Assembly (NCBI GenBank): GCA_023434025.1
Contig: JAEYTL010000054.1
Location: forward strand, 146,860 to 210,859
Direction of reading: 5' to 3'
DNA: 64,000 nt
Source: Bacteroidota bacterium
Lineage (GTDB): Bacteria; Bacteroidota; Bacteroidia; Flavobacteriales; Flavobacteriaceae
Shown here: positions 51,608 through 58,737 of the stretch, piece by piece
Numbering within the stretch: the first letter of the stretch is position 1
Layout of the letters: each line of letters opens with the position of its first letter
Program-made: the position numbers and the translations under genes
The notes under the pieces: model-generated
Told to the model about the DNA's origin: nothing
Databases searched by the model: none
The model's input: the letters and a program-made list of their open reading frames with translations, nothing else

Positions 51608-52684
51608 GTGAAACGATTAAAATATAAAAAGGGAAGAAAGGTTCAGCCGAACCATTTTGAATATACCGGACAGCATAAAGACCATCCGGTTGAGATGCAG
51701 TTATATGTATATAACACTGAATCCTATACCGAAACCAAAAACCTGAATCTGGAAAAGGTTCAGGTAGAGGAGTTGCTCCGGTCTGATGATGTTAAATGGC
51801 TTAATATACACGGTCTGCATGATGAAAGCCTGATCCGGAGGGTTGTAGAAGCCATCGGAGTAGATGGTTATATAGCCGGTGATATTCTGAATGTAGCCAA
51901 ACGAACAAGAATGGAAGAGCTGGAAGATGCTTTGTTTTTCAGTATTAAATCCATTCTCCCTGAAAATGACGAAACGAATGTGCGGGTGGAACAAATCAGT
52001 TTTTTGCTTAAAAATAATATCCTAGTTTCATTTCAGGAAAAGAGAGGTGATTTTTTCACCCACATCCGTGAAAGGATTAAAACCAATACCGGCCTGGTCT
52101 GCAAAAAGAAAAATGATTTTCTGCTGTACCTGATGCTGGATGCCGTAATGGAAAATTTTTATATAACCATTGAAAAATATGAAGACATCATTGAGCAGCT
52201 CCAAATAGAAGCAAAGGTAAATGAAAGCCAGGATGTACTGGTCAGAATTGAAAAATGCAGTGAAGATTTAAACTACCTGAAAAGGTCAATCATTCCGCTC
52301 AAAGATTCGCTGTTTAATTTAAAATCCATGCAGGATGACGAGGAGTTTAACGGTATTGAAAAAACAAATTATACTTTTTTTTCCCGGCTGCATCAGAAAA
52401 GCCTGGAACTTTTAGACCAGATTGATTATGACATCAATTCGCTGGAAAGTGCTTCCAGTTTTTATTTTTCGGCACAAAGTCACCGGATGAATGAGATTAT
52501 GAAAACACTTACCATCGTTTCGGTAGTATTTATACCGCTTACTTTCATTGTAGGGGTTTACGGAATGAATTTTGAAAATATCCCCGAATTAAAAACCCCC
52601 AACGGGTATTTTATCACTTTGGCTGTTATGTTTGTGCTTGTGCTGGGAATGCTTTATTATTTTAAACGTAAAAAGTGGTTTTAA
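51608..52684 (+). CDS. corA: magnesium/cobalt transporter CorA
   Basis: A pentameric Mg2+ channel of the inner membrane. The 358-residue protein has the long cytosolic N-terminal domain, the stalk helix (about 200-290), and the two C-terminal transmembrane helices with the selectivity signature Tyr-Gly-Met-Asn (318-321), followed by FENIPELK in place of the usual MPEL. The start codon is GTG (51608-51610), chosen because no ATG is in frame upstream and the N-terminus KRLKYKKGRKV is plausible. A basic tail KRKKWF closes it. The stop codon shares TTAA with the convergent lipoprotein gene. Confidence 0.94.
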   Translation: MKRLKYKKGRKVQPNHFEYTGQHKDHPVEMQLYVYNTESYTETKNLNLEKVQVEELLRSDDVKWLNIHGLHDESLIRRVVEAIGVDGYIAGDILNVAKRTRMEELEDALFFSIKSILPENDETNVRVEQISFLLKNNILVSFQEKRGDFFTHIRERIKTNTGLVCKKKNDFLLYLMLDAVMENFYITIEKYEDIIEQLQIEAKVNESQDVLVRIEKCSEDLNYLKRSIIPLKDSLFNLKSMQDDEEFNGIEKTNYTFFSRLHQKSLELLDQIDYDINSLESASSFYFSAQSHRMNEIMKTLTIVSVVFIPLTFIVGVYGMNFENIPELKTPNGYFITLAVMFVLVLGMLYYFKRKKWF

Positions 52685-53256
52685 TTAACGGTAAAATTAT
52701 AGAACCCGTTTGTTGTATTGTTAGCGGTTGTGGCAATCGTCAAAAATGTTGAACGGTTTGAACTGTCTGAAATAAGATCAAAATCAGTGCCGTTATAACC
52801 GCTGAAAAAACCGATCCGGTATTGTCCGGTTTCTGTTAACCGCAAACCGCCTCTGTATTCATAAATTTCGGTATTTGAATTATATATAGCATTGGCAGTA
52901 ATATAGTTACCAATTCTCATTTCACCTTTATCTTCAACAATATTATTCCCGACCGCCACATTTTGCCATTCGCCGTTTACTTGTTTTTCCAGACGGTATA
53001 AGAAACTGAATTTTTGCGAATTGGTTGTCCGGTAAATATCCAGCGGTGTTGTTTGATCCGGTTCCGGCAAATACCGTGAAAGAGCATTGGTATTCAGCCA
53101 GAGCACATCGTTAACGTTATAACCGGGTTGCACTTCAATGGCAACTAAACCGGGTACAGCAGTATAAACGGCATTATAGAATTCTTCATCTTCCTTACTA
53201 CAGGAAACAGAAAAGGCCATTAGGGCAAAAAATAAGGTATATTTTAATGTTTTCAT
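52681..53256 (-). CDS. lipoprotein of unknown function
   Basis: I do not recognise this 191-residue protein. It has a lipoprotein signal (Cys20 after LMAFSVS) and a beta-rich mature region with evenly spaced aromatic residues (YTAVPGLVAIEVQPGYNVNDVLWLN, KFSFLYRLEKQVNGEWQNVAV, RLTETGQYRIGFF), which resembles an Ig-like or jelly-roll fold. It is followed on the same strand after 11 bp by the outer-membrane-type gene at 53268-53837 in reverse order, that is, it lies downstream of that gene, so the two are probably one transcript. Function unknown. Confidence 0.75.
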   Translation of the reverse strand: MKTLKYTLFFALMAFSVSCSKEDEEFYNAVYTAVPGLVAIEVQPGYNVNDVLWLNTNALSRYLPEPDQTTPLDIYRTTNSQKFSFLYRLEKQVNGEWQNVAVGNNIVEDKGEMRIGNYITANAIYNSNTEIYEYRGGLRLTETGQYRIGFFSGYNGTDFDLISDSSNRSTFLTIATTANNTTNGFYNFTVN

Positions 53257-53267
53257 CGTTATTCTTT

Positions 53268-53837
53268 TTAAAACCGGTAACCTAAATTAACACCTACACG
53301 GGAAATAATGTCAGGGCTTTCACCGCTGCTGAACAGGTTTTTACCCATCCCCACAAAAATATCAACTCCCAGCTTTTCTTTGATATAAAACTTATGGCCA
53401 ACGGCAGCACCTACGGCCACATCAGAATATTCTTTTTGAACAGCCTCGTAATACCCGTTATTATCGGAGTCTGATAACCGTTCCAGTTCACGGTATTTTC
53501 CCTGATTGGCCGAGACAAAAACTTCTACAAAATAATAACGGATCTGGCTTTTGGATAAGGAGTACCGCACAAAAGGAATAAGCTGGTAATCTTCCAGCGT
53601 ACGGTTTTTACCACTTTCAAAATCTTCTTCCCTCGACTTGCTTTGGTTGAAATTTCCACTGATGCCAACTGAAAAATCATCGCCAAGAAAACGCTCATAA
53701 CTCACGTGAATTTTACCCAACGCAACCAGTGAAACAACATCCAGTTTTATTTCGTTTTTTCCTAAGTTGAAAACATTGTTTTCCTGGGCAAAAGCTGCCT
53801 GAACGAAAACCAAGAAGATAAAGACAATTTTTTTCAT
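53268..53837 (-). CDS. outer-membrane beta-barrel-like protein
   Basis: A 189-residue exported protein with a signal peptide ending AAFAQ. The mature part shows amphipathic strands: KNEIKLDVVSLVALGKIHVSYERFLG, DFSVGISGNFN, QLIPFVRYSLS, IRYYFVEVFVSANQ, KLGVDIFVGMGKNLF, ending in VGVNLGYRF with a terminal Phe, the usual outer-membrane signature. It is likely an eight-stranded barrel related to DUF3575-type proteins. The ATG at 53837 is preferred to the longer frame at 53900, which would put a poor leader ahead of the signal peptide. Next on the strand is the lipoprotein gene. Confidence 0.8.
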   Translation of the reverse strand: MKKIVFIFLVFVQAAFAQENNVFNLGKNEIKLDVVSLVALGKIHVSYERFLGDDFSVGISGNFNQSKSREEDFESGKNRTLEDYQLIPFVRYSLSKSQIRYYFVEVFVSANQGKYRELERLSDSDNNGYYEAVQKEYSDVAVGAAVGHKFYIKEKLGVDIFVGMGKNLFSSGESPDIISRVGVNLGYRF

Positions 53838-53915
53838 TTCTGGGGTATTATATGCTGTAAATATATGAAAAGCTTGGATGGAAATAAAAAAATTAACCAA
53901 AATCTCGATAAAGAA

Positions 53916-54848
53916 TCAATTTAAAGTCAAAGCACCCAGAATTTCCTCCGACATAAACGGTCCGCCGGGGTAGCGTGCCGTATAATCCAGGTTAAGCCAA
54001 ATCTGTCCCCGCTCATCAATGTGGTAATGAATCTCTTTGTTTTTGCTTTCTGCTACAAACAGTACTTCTTTGATCAGGTAAACGGCAGCCTCCAGGTCAC
54101 TTTTTTTGCCCACCAGCATTTCCGGATAAATGTGACCTCCTGTGTGGATGAGGCGTGGGGTACCTCCGATAGCCCTTATGCAGGCCGCCATCAGAATGGC
54201 ATGATCATCACAATCGCCTGAAAAGTGAATCAGACTTTCTGTTGCATGGGCAATGTATTCCTTTCCTTTCGGATCGTTTACGTAGTTCCAACGGTTCCTG
54301 ATCTCCTTGAATACAGCAAAACACTGAATCATTTTCCGGTGTTCCTGTTGTCCTTTGATGTCTTTAAAATGTAATGTGGTAGCGGTTAGAGCAAAATTGC
54401 GTACCTGCGGATTATCATATTCAATTGCCCTGAGAATCTGGTTTTTGTTTGGAAAGGGGAGCAGTTTAGAAATAACAATATCCTGCGGGTTGGGATCTTC
54501 AGACATGGAATAGATCATGTACCCGTAGTCCTGAAAAACCGATTCGAATCCGTAACCGCTGAACACGGTTCCGTAAATCAGTATAATGAGGTAAACAGCC
54601 ACTCCGAGAATTAAAATTGTCCGGATCAGCCGCAGAATAAGCTGAATGACGATTAACAATATGAGCCCGATCAGGATTCTGTCTAAACTGAACGGCCATT
54701 CCGGATCTTTTAAATTCTGATGGAGAATGATAAAAACAGGAATGGCAATCAAAACATTTAATACAAAAATAATTACATCATCCCATGGTTTTCTGACCTG
54801 GAATTTAGTTTTTAACTCTTGAAAATTAAGTGTTCCGAATAGTTTCAT
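53916..54848 (-). CDS. membrane protein with transglutaminase-like domain
   Basis: A 310-residue protein: two or three transmembrane helices near the N-terminus (about residues 25-42, 53-72 and 76-95), then a soluble part with a transglutaminase-like fold. The catalytic triad region is visible as HFSGDCDDHAILMAACIRAIGG (Cys, about residue 212), RLIHTGGHIYPEML (His) and the later HIDERGQIWLNLDYT (Asp). In bacteria such proteins are usually proteases or peptide-processing enzymes. Its neighbours are unrelated, and the substrate is unknown. Confidence 0.85.
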   Translation of the reverse strand: MKLFGTLNFQELKTKFQVRKPWDDVIIFVLNVLIAIPVFIILHQNLKDPEWPFSLDRILIGLILLIVIQLILRLIRTILILGVAVYLIILIYGTVFSGYGFESVFQDYGYMIYSMSEDPNPQDIVISKLLPFPNKNQILRAIEYDNPQVRNFALTATTLHFKDIKGQQEHRKMIQCFAVFKEIRNRWNYVNDPKGKEYIAHATESLIHFSGDCDDHAILMAACIRAIGGTPRLIHTGGHIYPEMLVGKKSDLEAAVYLIKEVLFVAESKNKEIHYHIDERGQIWLNLDYTARYPGGPFMSEEILGALTLN

Positions 54849-54869
54849 TTACATAGAAACGGCAAAATG

Positions 54870-55721
54870 CTAAAAGCTGTGCACAATTTCAGCAAAAGTA
54901 CTTTTTTTATCGATAAGACTCAGTTCAAAAAGCTGATTTTGAATTTTGTTTAACGTTTCAGCACTCATCTTTTTCTGTGACCATCGGGTTTGAAGCAACC
55001 AGGCATCAATATCGGCTGTTTTTTGATGAAACCGGTTGGCTATGGTCCTGTTGATGCTGGGAATATCCTTGAATTCTCCGGTTGTTGTATTGATGATTTC
55101 CAATATCAATTCGATGCTTTGCGGATGTTTTTCCAATATTTCGTTGCGAACGGCAATCACAAAACAGGGCCATGGCGTAGGACAATCGGCTATCCTGCGG
55201 AATATCCCGTTATCCACCAGGGGTTTGGTCATAAACTTTTCCCACATAAAATAATCCGCTTTTCCGTTGGATAGTGCTTCCACGGCACCGTCAATGGTGT
55301 TGACGATTTCAAAATCCAACGTATCGGTTTTCCAACCCTGTTGCTTCGCATTGACATAAGCCATCAAATGTGAACCGGAACCCATCCGGCTAATGGCCAC
55401 TTTGGTGTTTTCTAAATCAGAAAGTGAAGTGTACTTTGATCGGGCATCGACATGAATTCCCCAAATCAGCGGACTTTCCACATAGACCTGTACAATTTTT
55501 GATGGATTCCCGGTCGTAATGTCTTTCACAATGCCTTCCGAGAGAATCACGGCTATATCGGTTTCACCGTCTCGAAGGAGCTGGCACATTTTTCCGGTTC
55601 CTTCCGGAACATCTGTCCATTGCAAATCAATGCCCGCCTCTTCAAATTCACCGTTTTCAATACACAAATGCCAGGGTAAATTAAAATGTTCGGGAACACC
55701 TGCTATTTTGATGGTTTTCAT
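54870..55721 (-). CDS. orphan periplasmic-binding-fold protein (NMT1/SsuA-like), no signal peptide
   Basis: A 283-residue protein with the type II solute-binding fold of the NMT1/THI5/SsuA group: IKIAGVPEHFNLPWHLCIENGEFEEAG at the start, ETDIAVILSEGIVKDITTG, LSDLENTKVAISRMGSGSHLMAYV for the ligand site, and DFEIVNTIDGAVEALSNGKADYFMWE. Unlike true ABC substrate-binding proteins it has neither a signal peptide nor a lipobox, so it should stay in the cytosol, and no permease or ATPase genes are nearby. It may sense or bind a small ligand internally. A short repeat array of 7-bp period lies just ahead of its ATG. Confidence 0.82.
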   Translation of the reverse strand: MKTIKIAGVPEHFNLPWHLCIENGEFEEAGIDLQWTDVPEGTGKMCQLLRDGETDIAVILSEGIVKDITTGNPSKIVQVYVESPLIWGIHVDARSKYTSLSDLENTKVAISRMGSGSHLMAYVNAKQQGWKTDTLDFEIVNTIDGAVEALSNGKADYFMWEKFMTKPLVDNGIFRRIADCPTPWPCFVIAVRNEILEKHPQSIELILEIINTTTGEFKDIPSINRTIANRFHQKTADIDAWLLQTRWSQKKMSAETLNKIQNQLFELSLIDKKSTFAEIVHSF

Positions 55722-55727
55722 TTTTTT

Positions 55728-55757
55728 AGTATTAAGAGGGAAGTATTAAGTATTAAG
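55728..55757. repeat. heptamer repeat array AGTATTA
   Basis: AGTATTA occurs at 55728-55734, 55742-55748 and 55749-55755, all in the same 7-bp register, with AGAGGGA filling the second slot. The array starts 7 bp ahead of the leftward ATG at 55721 and fills most of the 40-bp space between two leftward genes. Confidence 0.6.
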
Positions 55758-55761
55758 CAAT

Positions 55762-56289
55762 TTACAGTTTCTCTATCATCCACCATTTCCAAATCACACC
55801 CTCTTTATCCGGATAATCTTCCATAAACTGAAAGCCTACTTTTTGTAAAACCTGATTAGAAGCTCCGTTTTCAGAATGTGTATAAGCGTGCATTTTTTCA
55901 ATGCTCATCTGATTAAAGCCATAGTCTAACCAAGCGATGGAAGCTTCGGTGGCATACCCTTTGTTCCAAAATTTTTCATTTAAACGATAGCCGTAATCAT
56001 AGAAATTGGTATTGCCGTTTTCTACATGGTCGTTGACAAATTTAATCCCTGTCCAACCGATGAATTCGCCGGTTTTTTTGAGAATCGTTGCAAAACGTCC
56101 GATTTTATTGTCTTGATATTGCTGTTGAACGTACTCAATCGTCTTAATTGTTTCGCTGATATCTTGCGTTGGCTTTTGCCAAAGGTATTTGTGTACACTC
56201 GGATTATTATCCATTTCAAAAAAAACTTCTGCATCACTTAATTCAAGCGGCCGAAGGAGGAGGCGATTGGTTTCGAGGGTTAAATTCAT
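55762..56289 (-). CDS. GNAT-family N-acetyltransferase, RimJ-like
   Basis: A 175-residue acetyltransferase of the Acetyltransf_3/RimJ-RimL group. It begins LETNRLLLRPLELSDAEVFFEM, the usual start, has the acetyl-CoA strand IGRFATILKKTGEFIGWTGI, the pyrophosphate-binding helix start GYRLNEKFWNKGYATEAS (with the Q/RxxGxG/A-like site at about 110-118) and ENGASNQVLQKVGFQFMEDY near the end. The substrate is unknown: ribosomal protein N-termini or a small molecule. Its start overlaps the DinB gene by 4 bp, so the two are coupled. Confidence 0.88.
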   Translation of the reverse strand: MNLTLETNRLLLRPLELSDAEVFFEMDNNPSVHKYLWQKPTQDISETIKTIEYVQQQYQDNKIGRFATILKKTGEFIGWTGIKFVNDHVENGNTNFYDYGYRLNEKFWNKGYATEASIAWLDYGFNQMSIEKMHAYTHSENGASNQVLQKVGFQFMEDYPDKEGVIWKWWMIEKL

Positions 56290-56732
56290 TTCAGGTTTAT
56301 CTGTTTAAAATGATGGTAAAAATGGTCAATGTAATCTTCTATTAAAAATTCCAAATTTGAACGGTTGCCATTTGGAAGAATTAATTGAAAAGCTAAAGTT
56401 TCTTTTGTCTGATTTTTAATAACATGTAATAGCTGAAAATTCAATTGCAGCCATAATTCAACTAATTCTTTACTGTTTTTATTTTGATAATTATTTGCCT
56501 TTACCAGTTCATCTTGATTGTAAGTGCTTATTTTATATGGTTTTTCATAAAACTGTATTTCTGTAAATCGCTGTAAATTATTAATACAGGAATCTATCAG
56601 ATGACCTAAAATCTCTTTTTTAGACCATTTGAATTCAGATGCTTTATTTTCAAAATCTGAAATTTCATCTAAAAAAAAATCAATATCAATTTGTTTTAAT
56701 AATGATTCAAAACCATTTACTTTTTCTTCCAT
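56286..56732 (-). CDS. DinB-family (YfiT-like) protein
   Basis: A 148-residue helical protein with a DinB/YfiT four-helix fold. The three metal-binding His appear as WSKKEILGHLIDSCINN (His about residue 46), and the pair in IEDYIDHFYHHFKQI near the C-terminus (about 132-144). DinB-like proteins bind a divalent metal and often act as thiol-dependent S-transferases in low-molecular-weight thiol metabolism; the reaction here is unknown. Its stop overlaps the GNAT gene start by 4 bp (ATGA). Confidence 0.85.
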   Translation of the reverse strand: MEEKVNGFESLLKQIDIDFFLDEISDFENKASEFKWSKKEILGHLIDSCINNLQRFTEIQFYEKPYKISTYNQDELVKANNYQNKNSKELVELWLQLNFQLLHVIKNQTKETLAFQLILPNGNRSNLEFLIEDYIDHFYHHFKQINLK

Positions 56733-56805
56733 GAAAAAATATATAACGTTCAGATAAATTTTATTATTGCTACCAAATCAAATTGAAATATTGATTGTAG
56801 GCACA

Positions 56806-57672
56806 TTACTCCGCCAATTTATCCAACGCATACTCAATCAAGGCATCAACCGCTTTATACGGATCATCACTGAATGTTCCGTTGGCCCGGTTGGCAATGA
56901 TGGCATTCAGTGACAAACATTCGTGCCCTAACAATTTACCTAAACCATAAATAGCGGCGGTTTCCATCTCTAAATTGGTCATTCGGATTCCGTTAAAATT
57001 AAAGGCATCCATTTTTTGGTTTAAAGCCGGATCCTGAATCTCTAAACGCAATACCCTTCCTTGCGGTCCGTAAAATCCGCCGGCTGTTCCGGTAAAGCCT
57101 TTATGAATCTGATGACTTTCGATTTTTTTGGCCAGCATTTCACTACCCTTAATCACGTACGGACGACCTTTTCGCAAATCCCAGTTGGTTTGATTAATAA
57201 ATGCTTCTTCAATATCTTTTTCAGAAATGGTATCAATCAGGTAGGAGCGGAGCATATTGTCAAGTCCTAATCCGTAAGCACTCATTACAAAGCTATCTAC
57301 CGGAATATCGGCCTGTAACGAACCGGACGTTCCGATTCTTACAATGTTTAATGCGGTGTGGTTTTCTTTAATGGTTCTGGTTTTCAAATCGATATTGACC
57401 AAGGCGTCCAGCTCATTCATCACAATATCAATGTTATCCGGACCTATTCCGGTAGACATCACCGAGATGCGTTTGCCTTTGTAAATTCCGGTCTGTGTTT
57501 TAAATTCTCTTTTTTGCGTGGTAAACTCAATGGAATCAAAATATTTGGTAATTTTTTCCACCCGGTTCTGGTCGCCCACAAAAATAATATCGTGTGCTAT
57601 TTGTTCAGGCAACAAATTAATATGGTACACACTGCCGTCGGGATTGAGTATTAATTCGGATGATTTTATCAT
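56806..57672 (-). CDS. nucleoside phosphorylase, uridine-phosphorylase-like
   Basis: A 288-residue cytosolic enzyme of the PNP/UDP family, splitting nucleosides with phosphate. Motifs seen: FVGDQNRVEKI (phosphate site region), MSTGIGPDNIDIVMNEL, IVRIGTSGSLQADIPV and the ribose-binding NFNGIRMTNLEMETAAIYGLG with the catalytic Met-Glu-x-Glu. The length fits the Bacteroidota uridine phosphorylase group; the exact base specificity cannot be read. Its short leader (57673-57720) is filled by a heptamer repeat. Confidence 0.9.
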   Translation of the reverse strand: MIKSSELILNPDGSVYHINLLPEQIAHDIIFVGDQNRVEKITKYFDSIEFTTQKREFKTQTGIYKGKRISVMSTGIGPDNIDIVMNELDALVNIDLKTRTIKENHTALNIVRIGTSGSLQADIPVDSFVMSAYGLGLDNMLRSYLIDTISEKDIEEAFINQTNWDLRKGRPYVIKGSEMLAKKIESHQIHKGFTGTAGGFYGPQGRVLRLEIQDPALNQKMDAFNFNGIRMTNLEMETAAIYGLGKLLGHECLSLNAIIANRANGTFSDDPYKAVDALIEYALDKLAE

Positions 57673-57683
57673 AGTTTTTTTTA

Positions 57684-57718
57684 GTTTCAGGTTTCAGGTT
57701 TGAGGTTTCAGGTTTTAG
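57684..57718. repeat. five-unit heptamer array GTTTCAG
   Basis: Five 7-bp units in perfect register: GTTTCAG (57684), GTTTCAG (57691), GTTTGAG (57698), GTTTCAG (57705), GTTTTAG (57712). It lies 11 bp ahead of the minus-strand ATG of the nucleoside phosphorylase. Because 7 is not a multiple of 3 and the array is intergenic, copy changes would alter leader or promoter spacing. Confidence 0.8.
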
Positions 57719-57775
57719 TGGTATAATAAAATGCTGTAAATGAGCTAAGACCAACTTAAAACTGGAAACAAAAAA

Positions 57776-58111
57776 TTACCCTCCTACACGCTTGGTTTTA
57801 AATCCTTTTTCTTTTAAAAATTGCATTATTTTATCCCGGTAGTCACCCTGGATGATGATTTCGCCGTCTTTAAAACTTCCGCCAACGGCAAATTTACTTT
57901 TTATTTCTTTGGCTAAGATTTTAAAATCTTCGTCAGTTCCTTCATAACCGGAAATAATTGTGGTAGGTTTGCCTTTTCGCTTTTCATATTGGCAAATCAT
58001 CGGTTCTTTCTGAACGTATAATTCGTGTGGTTTTTCCGTTACATCTTCCGGTTCGTTGGATGGTTGATGGTCAGGGAAGAGTTTTTTGAGTTGTTCGTTT
58101 AAATCATTCAT
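57776..58111 (-). CDS. yciH: SUI1/YciH-family translation factor
   Basis: A 111-residue cytosolic protein with the SUI1 (eIF1-like) fold in its C-terminal 85 residues: the segment QYEKRKGKPTTIISGYEGTDEDFKILAKEIKSK is present, cited here by residues about 38-70, followed by GGSFKDGEIIIQGDYRDKIMQFLKEKGF. Bacterial YciH is a stress-response translation initiation inhibitor that selects correct initiation complexes. The gene stands directly to the left of the GxxExxY unit: the left 36-bp repeat (58127-58162) ends 15 bp upstream of its ATG, so its own leader or promoter must lie inside that unit. Confidence 0.9.
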   Translation of the reverse strand: MNDLNEQLKKLFPDHQPSNEPEDVTEKPHELYVQKEPMICQYEKRKGKPTTIISGYEGTDEDFKILAKEIKSKFAVGGSFKDGEIIIQGDYRDKIMQFLKEKGFKTKRVGG

Positions 58112-58126
58112 TGTGTGTTTTTTTTA

Positions 58127-58162
58127 GAACGCAGATGTAACAGATTCGCTAAAGCGAAACGC
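58127..58162 (+). repeat. left copy of a 36-bp inverted repeat bounding the GxxExxY gene
   Basis: This 36-bp sequence, starting GAACGCAGATG and ending AAAGCGAAACGC, occurs again as its reverse complement at 58631-58666 with a single difference (A versus G at the seventh base). Inside it TTCGCT and AGCGAA around AA form a small hairpin. Just to the right, TTGC-TTC-GCAA (58177-58187) forms a second hairpin. Confidence 0.9.
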
Positions 58163-58195
58163 CGGTGGTAACGGATTTGCTTCGCAAGAAACTGA

Positions 58196-58594
58196 TTAAA
58201 ACTGATTTTTTCTTTGTTTTCGTTTGTTTTCAAATACTTTTCTTCTAAATTCTGGTTTTTTACCAAAATTGAGTAGTAAACCAACTTCACAGTCTGTTGC
58301 TCTTAAATAATTTAATAATTGTGTTTCGAATTCTTCGACTATATATTCAGCTGCTTTCAATTCTAATATAACAGTGTCATTAACTATTAAGTCGGAATAA
58401 TAATCTCCCACATTATTTCCTTTATAAAAAACTTTAATCTTTTTATTTGGAACAACATTTAATCCTTTTTCTTTCAATTCTAAAAGTAAAGCATTTTGGT
58501 AAACTTTTTCAAGAAAACCATACCCTAGTTCATTATATACTTCATAAAATGTTTTTAAAATAAGTGCTGTTAATTCTTTGTGTAATAAGTGCAT
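58196..58594 (-). CDS. GxxExxY protein (PD-(D/E)XK-like, function unknown)
   Basis: A 132-residue protein of the GxxExxY family. The name motif is Gly26-Phe-Leu-Glu29-Lys-Val-Tyr32. A PD-(D/E)XK nuclease-like core is visible: Asp68 in YYSDLIV, then Glu78-Leu-Lys80 in VILELKA, and a downstream Gln92-x3-Tyr96, the same geometry as in the HsdR-N protein of this window. No function has been established for the family to my knowledge. The last codons (NQF then stop) lie in a sequence made of AACTGATT-type repeats, so the 3' end of the gene merges into the left repeat region. The gene is bounded by 36-bp inverted repeats and reads in the same direction as both neighbours, without a visible promoter of its own. 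Confidence 0.85.
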   Translation of the reverse strand: MHLLHKELTALILKTFYEVYNELGYGFLEKVYQNALLLELKEKGLNVVPNKKIKVFYKGNNVGDYYSDLIVNDTVILELKAAEYIVEEFETQLLNYLRATDCEVGLLLNFGKKPEFRRKVFENKRKQRKNQF

Positions 58595-58630
58595 ATAGTT
58601 ATTTTTTTATGGTTTATATCAGTAAAATCA

Positions 58631-58666
58631 GCGTTTCGCTTTAGCGAATCTGTTACATCCGCGTTC
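58631..58666 (-). repeat. right copy of the 36-bp inverted repeat
   Basis: Reverse complement of the repeat at 58127-58162, matching at 35 of 36 positions. It lies 36 bp upstream of the GxxExxY start codon. No target-site duplication is visible outside the two repeats. Confidence 0.9.
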
Positions 58667-58687
58667 CAATGTGGCGTTTAAATCAAA

Positions 58688-58717
58688 AAAGACATCAAGT
58701 CAAAACTCAATGTCTTT
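58688..58717 (-). terminator. possible terminator after the IPNS-like gene
   Basis: On the minus strand AAAGACAT and ATGTCTTT form an 8-bp stem with a 14-nt loop, followed by TTTT; it lies 20 bp past the IPNS-like stop codon (58738). It separates that gene from the GxxExxY unit. Confidence 0.7.
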
Positions 58718-58737
58718 CTTTTATGAGTTATTATTAA

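Noticed and set aside
57684..57718. Heptamer array as a CRISPR array
   Set aside because: Units are 7 bp with no spacers, and no cas genes are in the window.
58108..58290. 60-residue minus-strand ORF overlapping the end of the GxxExxY gene and the left repeat
   Set aside because: It reads a different frame of the GxxExxY gene and the repeat itself; its product has no domain and the GxxExxY frame is clearly the coding one.
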